From positions 1 through 35,653 of the forward strand of contig DATKIY010000041.1 in NCBI GenBank assembly GCA_035543875.1: a stretch of 35,653 bases of DNA. Direction: 5' to 3'. The position numbers were made by a program, and so were the translations under genes. Origin of the DNA: DATKIY01 sp035543875 (GTDB lineage Bacteria; Actinomycetota; Actinomycetes; JAHEKZ01). Positions 7,301-14,637 of the stretch are shown here, piece by piece. Under the pieces are notes generated by a model. It made no database searches, was not told the DNA's origin, and worked only from the letters and a program-made list of their open reading frames with translations. Numbering within the stretch: position 1 is the first letter of the stretch; the number at the start of each line of letters is the position of its first letter.

Positions 7301-8107
7301 TTAGCGGGGGGACCAGGCGGACGGGTCGTCGGTCCAGGTCGTGACGCTGTCGGGGAGTTTGCCGCTGCTGATCTCGGCAAGAGTGACGTGGTCGAGGACG
7401 CCGCGGACGGCCGCGCGGGTGGCTACCCAGACCTCTTTGAGGTGCTCGGCGGCGCCGTTGTACTCCGCGTTTTCTGGCCGGTCACCGCGAACATCAGCTA
7501 GCGGTCCGTCGAGTGCACGGACGACGTCGGCCACTGTGATGTCTTGCGGGGAGCGGGCGAGCCGGTAGCCACCTTCGGCTCCGCGCTGGCTGGCCACGAT
7601 CCCGGCCTGCCGGAGCTGGCGCAGGATGCCTTCGAGGAACCGAGCCGGGATGTCTTGCGCCTCGGCGAGCTGGTCGCCCTTGATCAACCGACCGGAATCG
7701 TCGCCGGTGGATCGTGCAATTTCGAGGAGTGCCCGCATGGCGTAGTCGACCTTCGCGGACACATGCATGGTGCCATTGTTCCGTGTGCGCTTGCGCCGCG
7801 TCGACAGGGCACCCCGACGGGTCGATTTGGCTTTGGTTGATGACCCGCTGGACTTGACGGGTTTCTTCCGGTTTTTGGCCTCTGACGTCGACTTCGCGGC
7901 CTTCGAGGGCCTCCGAGTAGCTGCGGGCTCAGCGGCAAAAGCCTGTCCCGGCTGTCCCTGCTGCCCGTGCGGGTCGGCCGAATGGTCCAACTTGTCCGGT
8001 TGCCCGGAACCGGTGACTTCTGCAGTCACCGGTTCCGAGTCCGTTTCCAAGACTGGGTCCGCAAGGACAGCGCTGGAAGCTGCCTTAGTCGTCGATGGCG
8101 AGGCCAC
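7301..8107 (-). CDS. Rrf2-family transcriptional regulator with long basic N-terminal extension
   Basis: The C-terminal 155 residues, from MHVSAKVDYAMRALLEIA (Met114), form a complete Rrf2 winged-helix protein, with IPARFLEGILRQLRQAGIV and the wing RGAEGGYRLAR. It lacks the three cysteines that bind Fe-S clusters in IscR and NsrR, so it resembles the CymR type, which senses sulfur or amino-acid status without a cluster. Residues 1-113 are a Ser/Lys/Arg/Pro-rich, probably disordered extension. The long GTG start at 8107 is supported by GGAG five bases upstream and by a 23-base overlap with the permease gene. An internal ATG at 7768 would give a normal-sized protein. As last gene of the ABC operon it may be its autoregulator. 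Confidence 0.85.
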   Translation of the reverse strand: MASPSTTKAASSAVLADPVLETDSEPVTAEVTGSGQPDKLDHSADPHGQQGQPGQAFAAEPAATRRPSKAAKSTSEAKNRKKPVKSSGSSTKAKSTRRGALSTRRKRTRNNGTMHVSAKVDYAMRALLEIARSTGDDSGRLIKGDQLAEAQDIPARFLEGILRQLRQAGIVASQRGAEGGYRLARSPQDITVADVVRALDGPLADVRGDRPENAEYNGAAEHLKEVWVATRAAVRGVLDHVTLAEISSGKLPDSVTTWTDDPSAWSPR

Positions 8108-8957
8108 GGCGTCTCCTGAGGTTGCGTGAGAGAGAGGAGAACACCGTGTCAGCCAGCATGCCGATGACCAAGATCACGATCATCATCGCCATCACGACGT
8201 TCATCTGCGACAACTGACGCCCGAATTCCAACGTCGCGCCAATTGAGTGAACCCCGAGCACGAGCACCAACAGCTCACCAGCCATCAAGCTTCGCCAGGC
8301 GAAAGCCCAGCCTTGGCTCAGGCCGGCAACGTATGTCGGCATGGCTGCAGGGATGATCACGTGCCGGTACAAGGAAAAGCCATTCGCCCCCATCACCCGA
8401 CCGAGCCGTACGAACGAGGGCGGCACGTGGTCGATTCCGGAGATGATTCCATTTGCGATGCTTGGAGCTGCGCCCAAGACGACAACGAAGTAAATGGCCT
8501 TTTCGCTGCCAGCGAAGACGAGGATGGCGAACGGGAACCAAACGATCGACGGCATGGTCTGCAGGCCAGTAATCAGTGATCCAACACCTAGCCGCAGGGT
8601 TCGTACGCGTGACACCGCGATGCCGACAACAGTTCCGATGATCAGCGCCGTCATGTATCCGGTCGCGGCCCGACGCAATGTGGTGGCGACACTCTCCCAG
8701 AACTGCTGGGTCTGCATCATGTCCCAGAGCGTGCTGAACACCGTGGATGGTGACGGAAATACGAATGGTGGACGCCACTCGATCACGTACAGGAACTGCC
8801 ATATGCCAATGACGATGCCGATGGCAAGGAGCTTTGGCCAGGTCCACGCCCAGACTGTCGTCGCCCGAGCGAGGACAGAGCGTGGTGGACCCTGGTCAGC
8901 GGGCTGAGAACCACTTTCTTCCTGCCGCACTGGTGCGGCAGCTGCGTCAACGGACAT
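8085..8957 (-). CDS. ABC transporter permease, SsuC/TauC/NrtB type
   Basis: Membrane subunit of a BPD-type importer for nitrate, sulfonate or taurine-like substrates; 290 residues. A charged cytoplasmic N-terminus of about 35 residues precedes roughly six hydrophobic segments (first at LLAIGIVIGIWQFLYVI). The EAA loop that docks the ATPase is clear in RLGRVMGANGFSLYRHVIIPAAMP, followed by the family's GLSQGWAFAWRSLMAGE. Its start overlaps the ATPase gene by 11 bases and its end overlaps the Rrf2 gene, so all four genes form one operon. The substrate cannot be fixed from the permease; sulfonate is favoured only by the CymR-like regulator. Confidence 0.88.
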   Translation of the reverse strand: MSVDAAAAPVRQEESGSQPADQGPPRSVLARATTVWAWTWPKLLAIGIVIGIWQFLYVIEWRPPFVFPSPSTVFSTLWDMMQTQQFWESVATTLRRAATGYMTALIIGTVVGIAVSRVRTLRLGVGSLITGLQTMPSIVWFPFAILVFAGSEKAIYFVVVLGAAPSIANGIISGIDHVPPSFVRLGRVMGANGFSLYRHVIIPAAMPTYVAGLSQGWAFAWRSLMAGELLVLVLGVHSIGATLEFGRQLSQMNVVMAMMIVILVIGMLADTVFSSLSRNLRRRRGLAIDD

Positions 8958-9738
8958 GAGCCGCCACCTCTGCTCGTAGCGCTTCGGTCAGTTCGCTGGC
9001 GAGCCCGGCGACCTCAGCGGAGTCGATGCGCCGTGGGCGCGGGATCGTGACGCGGCGGTCGAGCTTGACCTGTCCCGGCGAGCTGGACATCAAGACGACG
9101 CGATCGGCTAGCCGGATTGCTTCGCGCATGTTGTGCGTGACGAACAGGACGCAGAAGCGGTGTTTTTCCCAGATGCGCTCGATCTCGTCGTGCATGTGGT
9201 CGCGAGTCATCGCGTCGAGCGCGCCCAATGGCTCGTCCATGAGGACGACGGATGCCTCTTGCGCAAGTACGCGTGCTAGTGCGACGCGCTGCCGCATCCC
9301 ACCAGAAAGCTCGTGCGGGCGCTTGTCGGCGGCGTTTCCGAGCCGCACCAAGTCGAGCAGCTCCTGGCCGCGGTCTGGTCGCTCAGAGCGAGGAACTCCG
9401 TGCAGTTGAAGGGCAAGCTCGACATTGCGGCGAGCGGTCATCCAGGGAAGCAGCGTCGCTTCCTGGAACATGAAAGCGACCTGGCCGCTGACGTTGATCG
9501 TGCCTTCGGTCGGCTGCTCGAGTCCGGCGACAAGGTTGAGCATGGTGCTCTTCCCACACCCGGATGCACCGACGACGGTGACGAACTCGCCGGGAGCCAC
9601 GTCGAGGTCGACGTTGCTCAGTGCGACCGTGCGGTTGTGGTGGTCACCGAAAACTTTGGTGACCCCCGATAGCCGCAGGGCCGGTCCCTCCGACCCTGCA
9701 AGCAGGGTCGGAGGGGCGTCCATGACCGGCTGACTCAC
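8947..9738 (-). CDS. ABC transporter ATP-binding protein, SsuB/TauB/NrtD type
   Basis: Cytoplasmic ATPase powering the importer; 263 residues with every motif intact: Walker A GASGCGKST (57-65), Q-loop FMFQEATLLPW (89-99), signature LSGGMRQ (144-150), Walker B VVLMDEP (164-170), D-loop LGALD and switch His202 in VTHN. The phrase ATLLPW in the Q-loop region is typical of the nitrate/sulfonate/taurine group. The GTG start at 9738 overlaps the binding-protein stop as GTGA, indicating translational coupling, and its end overlaps the permease gene. Confidence 0.92.
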   Translation of the reverse strand: MSQPVMDAPPTLLAGSEGPALRLSGVTKVFGDHHNRTVALSNVDLDVAPGEFVTVVGASGCGKSTMLNLVAGLEQPTEGTINVSGQVAFMFQEATLLPWMTARRNVELALQLHGVPRSERPDRGQELLDLVRLGNAADKRPHELSGGMRQRVALARVLAQEASVVLMDEPLGALDAMTRDHMHDEIERIWEKHRFCVLFVTHNMREAIRLADRVVLMSSSPGQVKLDRRVTIPRPRRIDSAEVAGLASELTEALRAEVAAHVR

Positions 9739-10835
9739 GACTTCACCTGGTCCAAGCCCTCTTGCTTGAGGACCTTGTTGAGCAACGTGAGGTCGTAGAG
9801 CCCGTTGAAGTCGCTGCCACCGGATGCATCGATCTTCGCCTGGTCGAGCAGGCCAACGTCCACTGCGTGTGCGGCAGACGCGGCGAGTGTCGCCGGAAGT
9901 GGATCGAAGGTGAAGTCAACCTTCTCCCAGGCCTGGTTGAGAATGTCGGTGTCGATCGGTGAACCGGTCAGCGCCTGTAGTGCCGTGTTGACGTCTGCCT
10001 TAGCTTGGGCTGGGTCCTTTTGAATCAGCTTCATCGCCTCGGCGTCGCCCTTCAGGAACGCCTCGACGATGTCGGGGTGTTCGTTCAGGAAGTCGGTGCG
10101 CACGATGATGTTGGTGGTGACAAACTTGCCGCCTGGCCAAAGGTCAGCCTCATCCTGCAAGACCTTGGCGCCCTGAGCCAGGTACTGAGAGACGTAGGGC
10201 TCTGGCACCCACGCACCGTCGATTTGACCCGAAGCAAACGCGGTCAGACCTTCAGAGTTTGACTGCGGTGCGATGGAGACATCGCCGCCTTGCTCGGTCG
10301 AGGCAAGACCATTCTGCGTCAGCCAGTACCGGAGCGCGACGTCTTGAGTGTTCCCGAGCTGAGGCGTGGCGAGCGTCTTGCCGCTGAGGTCCTCAGGCGA
10401 GTTGATGTCCTTGGAGACGACGAGCGCCGCGCCACCTGATGCCGCGCCCGCGATGACTCGAACTGCGTCTCCGCCTGACTCAACGTATGCGTTGACCGTC
10501 GGGTTCGGTCCGATGTAGCAGATGTCCAAGGCGCCAGAGAAGAGCTGGGTGACGGCATCTGGCCCGGCGTTGAAGATGGTCGGGGTGACGGTCACCTCCT
10601 GGTCGGCGAGCGCGTCCTTGAAGAATCCCTCTTGGACGCCAACCAATGCCGGGGCGTGGGTGAAGTTGGGGAAGTAGCCCAAGCGAAGTGTGGTGACGTC
10701 AGCTGCGACTGGGCTCGTGCCGTCACCGGACGGCTCGGGATCGGACGAGCTGCATGCCGCAAGGACCAAAGTCGCTGCGGCGAGGACGCCGACGACACCA
10801 ACGGTGCGGCGTCGTCGAGTGAAGAGGGTACGCAT
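9735..10835 (-). CDS. Substrate-binding lipoprotein, SsuA/TauA/NrtA-like
   Basis: Extracytoplasmic binding component, 366 residues. The ATG at 10835 is chosen because GGGAGG lies seven bases upstream; the in-frame start at 10850 lies before that site. A twin of positive residues (TRRRR) and a hydrophobic stretch end in the lipobox LAAC with Cys28, so it should be lipid-anchored, followed by a Ser/Pro/Asp linker. The mature part has family features: LRLGYFPNFTHAPALVG, AGPDAVTQLFSGALDICYIG, LSGKTLATPQLGNTQDVALRYWL and DGAWVPEPYVS. First gene of the operon, divergent from the mutase. Aliphatic sulfonate, taurine, nitrate and thiamine-precursor binders share this fold, so specificity is open. Confidence 0.9.
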   Translation of the reverse strand: MRTLFTRRRRTVGVVGVLAAATLVLAACSSSDPEPSGDGTSPVAADVTTLRLGYFPNFTHAPALVGVQEGFFKDALADQEVTVTPTIFNAGPDAVTQLFSGALDICYIGPNPTVNAYVESGGDAVRVIAGAASGGAALVVSKDINSPEDLSGKTLATPQLGNTQDVALRYWLTQNGLASTEQGGDVSIAPQSNSEGLTAFASGQIDGAWVPEPYVSQYLAQGAKVLQDEADLWPGGKFVTTNIIVRTDFLNEHPDIVEAFLKGDAEAMKLIQKDPAQAKADVNTALQALTGSPIDTDILNQAWEKVDFTFDPLPATLAASAAHAVDVGLLDQAKIDASGGSDFNGLYDLTLLNKVLKQEGLDQVKS

Positions 10836-10871
10836 TTGGGTTCCTCCCAATAGCCGATTAAGTCAGTAGGA

Positions 10872-10901
10872 AATATAGACATGGTCGGGAATGTCTGTCC
10901 A
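10872..10901 (-). promoter_or_regulatory. Promoter of the ABC operon with inverted-repeat operator
   Basis: On the minus strand TGGACA (complement of 10896-10901) and TATATT (complement of 10872-10877) are separated by 18 bases and match -35 and -10 consensus well; the -10 ends 36 bases before the binding-protein ATG. Between them, and touching both, is a perfect inverted repeat AGACAT-N8-ATGTCT (10877-10896). A repressor bound there would block RNA polymerase. The Rrf2 protein encoded at the end of the operon is the obvious candidate but this is inference. Confidence 0.6.
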
Positions 10902-11021
10902 GTCGGTCCCCGAAACAGGCGTGTCGCGTCCCCTAATCGGCCCATTGGCCCAGGTCAGGCGCAGGCTGGGGCACGTACGCTCAGACTGAGTCATCAGGGC
11001 AGGGCAGCAGGGAAGGCCGGA

Positions 11022-12725
11022 ATGACCATGGATGCAGGCGACATAGCGGCTGGGCGGCGCCGGTATCAACAGCGTCGGGACGCCAATCAGAGCCAGGGGG
11101 CGACGCGACCGCCGACACCTCCGACGCCTCCGACCACGCTGTCTGGGGCTGCGCTTGAGCCGGTCTACGGACCGCCTGAGGGCACGTCGTCGCCAGGGTT
11201 TGAGCGCATCGGTTGGCCAGGTGAGTACCCGTTCACGCGTGGCATTCACACGACGGGATATCGCGGGAAACCCTGGACGATCAGGCAGTTCGCCGGTTTC
11301 GGTAGTGCCGTCCAAACCAACGAACGGTTTCGGACGCTTCTTGCCGGTGGTAGTGACGGGCTCAGCGTCGCGTTCGACATGCCCACGCTCATGGGACGTG
11401 ATTCCGACGACCCGCGCGCACTCGGCGAAGTAGGACATTGCGGTGTAGCCGTTGACTCTGCGCACGACATGACGGTCTTGTTCGACCAGATTCCGTTGGA
11501 TGGAGTCACGACGTCGATGACGATCAGCGGACCTGCGCTCCCGGTGTTTTGTTGCTACGTCGTCGCGGCGGAACGGCAAGGTGTCAGCATCGCGTCCCTG
11601 TCTGGAACCTTGCAGACCGACATATTCAAGGAGTACATCGCGCAGAAAGAGTGGTTGTTCCCTCCGCAGCCACACCTTCGCCTGATAGGCGACCTCGTCG
11701 AGTGGACCCAACAGGAAATGCCAGCCTTCAACCCGATCAGCGTGAGCGGCTACCACATCCGGGAGGCAGGTGCGACGGCCGCGCAGGAGCTTGCTTTCAC
11801 GCTTGCGGACGGATTTGGCTATGTGGAGCTAGGGCTGTCAAGGGGCTTAGACGTCGATGCGTTCGTGCCTCGACTCACGTTCTTTTTTGACGCACACATT
11901 GACTTCTTTGAGGAGATTGCCAAGTTTCGCGCTGCTCGCCGGATTTGGGCACGTTGGATGCGCGACGTGTACGGAGCGACAACCGAACGAGCGCAGTGGC
12001 TGAAGTTCCATACGCAAACCGCCGGTGTCTCCCTTACTGCGCAACAACCCGAGAACAACATCGTGCGGACGGCGATTGAGGCACTTGCCGCCGTCCTTGG
12101 TGGCACCAACTCGCTACACACCAACGCGTTGGACGAGGTGCTGGCCCTACCTACCGACCATGCGGCTGAGTTGGCGCTGCGCACTCAGAATGTGTTGATG
12201 GAGGAGACCGGGGTCACGTCGGTTGTCGACCCACTGGGCGGTTCCTGGTACGTCGAGGCATTGACGGACCGGCTGGAAGCGGAGGCTGAGGGGCTGTTTG
12301 CAGCCATACGTGACATGGGTTCCGATGGCTCCATGACGTCGGGCATCTTGGCCGGCGTAGACAACGGGTGGTTCACTCAGCAAATCGCTGATGCTGCATA
12401 CGCCTACCAAAGTGAGCTCGAGGAACACACCAAGCGAATCGTGGGCATCAACGTTCACACCGACAAGTCCGAACAGTCGATTGAGGTACTACGCATCCCG
12501 GCATCAGTTGAGACAGAACAGGTACAGCTGCTCCACGAGCGAAGGAGCGCGAGAGACGCGGCGGCGGTAACCGAAAGTCTTGCACTGCTGGACGCGCAGG
12601 CGCGGAGCGGCAATAACGTCATGCCAGCCATGCTCAACGCGGTGCGGGCTGACGCGACCGTCGGCGAAATTTGCGATGTGCTCCGGAAGATCTTTGGTGA
12701 CTACTTCGAGCGATCGACTTTTTGA
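11022..12725 (+). CDS. icmA: Acyl-CoA mutase large subunit, isobutyryl-CoA mutase (IcmA) type
   Basis: Catalytic TIM-barrel subunit of a coenzyme-B12 carbon-skeleton mutase; 567 residues, the length of IcmA and about 150 short of a full methylmalonyl-CoA mutase. It stops before any DxHxxG cobalamin domain. The two residues that set substrate choice read as in isobutyryl-CoA mutase: Phe90 (IRQFAGFG, Tyr in methylmalonyl-CoA mutase) and Gln208 (KEYIAQKEW, Arg there). The catalytic region SGYHIREAGATAAQE is intact. A separate small B12-binding subunit must exist but is not in the window. The ATG at 11022 follows GGAAGG; a second ATG at 11028 is possible. An unusual Pro-Thr-rich linker lies at residues 29-39. 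MeaB at 5077 is its likely chaperone. Confidence 0.85.
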   Translation: MTMDAGDIAAGRRRYQQRRDANQSQGATRPPTPPTPPTTLSGAALEPVYGPPEGTSSPGFERIGWPGEYPFTRGIHTTGYRGKPWTIRQFAGFGSAVQTNERFRTLLAGGSDGLSVAFDMPTLMGRDSDDPRALGEVGHCGVAVDSAHDMTVLFDQIPLDGVTTSMTISGPALPVFCCYVVAAERQGVSIASLSGTLQTDIFKEYIAQKEWLFPPQPHLRLIGDLVEWTQQEMPAFNPISVSGYHIREAGATAAQELAFTLADGFGYVELGLSRGLDVDAFVPRLTFFFDAHIDFFEEIAKFRAARRIWARWMRDVYGATTERAQWLKFHTQTAGVSLTAQQPENNIVRTAIEALAAVLGGTNSLHTNALDEVLALPTDHAAELALRTQNVLMEETGVTSVVDPLGGSWYVEALTDRLEAEAEGLFAAIRDMGSDGSMTSGILAGVDNGWFTQQIADAAYAYQSELEEHTKRIVGINVHTDKSEQSIEVLRIPASVETEQVQLLHERRSARDAAAVTESLALLDAQARSGNNVMPAMLNAVRADATVGEICDVLRKIFGDYFERSTF

Positions 12726-12738
12726 CCGACCGGTCAAA
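12721..12738. promoter_or_regulatory. Perfect inverted repeat at the end of the mutase gene
   Basis: TTTGACC-GACC-GGTCAAA is a seven-base perfect dyad that includes the mutase TGA stop and lies 33 bases before the next ATG. GACCGACCGGTC-like dyads are common among TetR-family operators in actinobacteria, so it may control the downstream thioredoxin-like gene. It could also be a short transcript-end hairpin, but no T-run follows. Confidence 0.35.
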
Positions 12739-12770
12739 GCTGGTCAGGCACGTTGTAAGACAATGAGGGC

Positions 12771-13715
12771 ATGACTCAGTTGCCTGGTGGTTACAACCCC
12801 TACGGAGCGGTCGATCTCGGCGTACTGGCTCAGCAGAAGCAGGCGCGGGAACGTGCCATGCAGGCACAGGCCGATGGAGCCGCCGATGGCGGCGCTGCAC
12901 CAGTTTCGCCGGTGATCGAGGTAACTGACGTCTCGTTTGAGCAAGATGTCGTACAGCGCTCGATGATTATCCCGGTCGTCATCGATTTTTGGGCGACATG
13001 GTGTGAACCGTGCAAGCAACTGTCTCCGATCCTTGAGCGTTTTGCCGAGGCAGACAACGGACAATGGGTGCTGGCCAAGGTCGACGTCGATGCGAATCCG
13101 CAGCTGTCCGCGGCAGCACAGGTCCAGAGCATCCCCACCGTCATGGTGGTGTGGCAGGGCCAGGTCATCCCAGGTTTTGCTGGCGCCTTGCCCGAGGCTC
13201 AGGTGCGAGACTTTTTGAACCAGGTCATCGCTCTGACGGGTGAGCAGGCACAAGGCGACGACGCAGAACCTGAAGGTACGCCAGTCGATCCGGCCCTCGA
13301 GGCCGCAGATGACGCTATGGCGCGCAATGATCTCGAGGCCGCAGCGACCGCCTACCAAGCTGTGCTGGCCGAGCGTCCCGGTGATGTCGACGCGGTACAG
13401 GGGCTCGCGCAAGTGGAGTTGCTGCGTCGCACGGAGGGTCGAGATCTTGCCAGGGTCCTCAGCGAACTGGACGCGGACCCCAACAACGTGTCGCTGCAGT
13501 TGCTTGCAGCTGACCTGCAGTTGTTGGCAGGGGAGGTCGAGCAAGCCTTCGACCGGCTGCTGGGCGTCATCGCAGAACAACGCAACAACCCTGAAGCCGA
13601 AGCGTCCGGAGTCGACGCCGCCAAAGCCCACCTGTTGATGCTTTTGGACCTAGTGGGTAACGACGACGAGCGGGTGCTGGCTGCTCGTCGTTCGCTCGCC
13701 AGCGCACTCTTCTAG
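12771..13715 (+). CDS. Thioredoxin-domain and TPR-like protein (YbbN/CnoX family)
   Basis: A 314-residue cytoplasmic protein. After a Gln/Ala-rich 45-residue N-terminus, residues 50-155 form a thioredoxin fold with WATWCEPC (Cys78 and Cys81) and the cis-Pro loop SIPTVMVVWQG. Residues 175-314 are helical, Ala/Leu-rich repeats of TPR character (ALEAADDAMARNDLEAAATAY, VDAVQGLAQVELLRR). In Escherichia coli CnoX, a holdase that hands clients to chaperonins, the active-site motif is not a full CxxC; here both cysteines are present, so reductase activity is possible. The ATG at 12771 has only a weak GAGGG ribosome binding site. Several actinobacteria carry this type of gene near icmA. Confidence 0.85.
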   Translation: MTQLPGGYNPYGAVDLGVLAQQKQARERAMQAQADGAADGGAAPVSPVIEVTDVSFEQDVVQRSMIIPVVIDFWATWCEPCKQLSPILERFAEADNGQWVLAKVDVDANPQLSAAAQVQSIPTVMVVWQGQVIPGFAGALPEAQVRDFLNQVIALTGEQAQGDDAEPEGTPVDPALEAADDAMARNDLEAAATAYQAVLAERPGDVDAVQGLAQVELLRRTEGRDLARVLSELDADPNNVSLQLLAADLQLLAGEVEQAFDRLLGVIAEQRNNPEAEASGVDAAKAHLLMLLDLVGNDDERVLAARRSLASALF

Positions 13716-13838
13716 CCGTCGCAGCTCTAGCGTTCGCAGCGCCGCTCACCCATTCGGGCCAGCCCTTCCCCCGCCTGGAGTAGTCAGTCCTCCCCATTTT
13801 TCCGCCGAAGACCGTAGTGAGGTTCTGAGGAGGAAACC

Positions 13839-14633
13839 ATGCGTTTTGGTCGTTCGCGATCCACTGGGATGGCTGCCGCTGTTCTGGCGGTCTTAGTTGC
13901 GGTGGTAGCGCCAGTCACGTTGACCGGTGCCAGTGCCGGTGCTGCAGGTGCAGGCTTCAATGTGCACACGTGGACCGATCCCAAGGGCGACCAACACCTC
14001 GTACGGTGGAACCCGTGTCAGTCCATTACCTACGCCGTCAACGTCCGGCTGGCCGGTCATTCCGAACGCGCACGTCACCGAGCTGTGGCCGACGTCAGGA
14101 GCGCGTTTCATCGGGCTGCCCAACGTACTGGCCTGAAGTTCTCGTTTTCTGGTCGCACATCGGAACTGCCGCGCAACAGTGGTGACAAGTCCTGGTCGAC
14201 TCGACAGAAAGCCGCCGAGATCGTCGTCGCGTGGGTGGACCCAGAAAAGCCAAAGTTCCGAAGCAATCTGCTGACGGACACGGGCACCGGATACCCATCA
14301 GGCGTTGGTGGCTGGATGCTTCGTGGTTGGCAGGACAGCAAGGGTCACTGGCGGGCCGCGGTCGGCCGCGGCTTCGTGGTCATCAACGCAGACCAGAACA
14401 ATCGATACCAGCCAGGTTTCGGTGCCGGTGTCACGCGTGGCGCCCTCCTGCTCCACGAGTTAGGTCACGCGCTCGGTCTCGGACATGTGGGCACAACCAG
14501 TGAGCTGATGTACCCGACGATGCTCAACCGTCAGCACAGCAACTACAAGACCGGCGACTCACAAGGACTAGTCAAGGTAGGTCGCCGACTGGGATGCATC
14601 GCTGGCGCCGACTTGGTGTGGCCGCAGATCTGA
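13839..14633 (+). CDS. Secreted metzincin-like zinc protease (matrixin type)
   Basis: A 264-residue protein with an N-terminal signal peptide: RFGRSRSTG, a hydrophobic run AAAVLAVLVAVVAPVTL, then a probable AxA cleavage near residues 31-37. The zinc site HELGHALGLGH (206-216) is a perfect HExxHxxGxxH, and Met224 in ELMYPTM supplies the metzincin Met-turn. The region before it (WNPCQSITYAVN, ADVRSAFHRAAQRTGLKFSF) matches the pro-peptide-less matrixin-like domains of actinobacterial secreted proteins. The ATG follows a strong AGGAGG. Two cysteines (60 and near 254) could form a disulfide. The substrate is unknown. The gene ends four bases from the converging DUF885 gene. Confidence 0.85.
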   Translation: MRFGRSRSTGMAAAVLAVLVAVVAPVTLTGASAGAAGAGFNVHTWTDPKGDQHLVRWNPCQSITYAVNVRLAGHSERARHRAVADVRSAFHRAAQRTGLKFSFSGRTSELPRNSGDKSWSTRQKAAEIVVAWVDPEKPKFRSNLLTDTGTGYPSGVGGWMLRGWQDSKGHWRAAVGRGFVVINADQNNRYQPGFGAGVTRGALLLHELGHALGLGHVGTTSELMYPTMLNRQHSNYKTGDSQGLVKVGRRLGCIAGADLVWPQI

Positions 14634-14637
14634 TCCC

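Noticed and set aside
10863..11756. Minus-strand frame of 297 codons opposite the mutase 5' half
   Set aside because: Arg-rich shadow of the mutase codons; no domain, and it covers the ABC-operon promoter.
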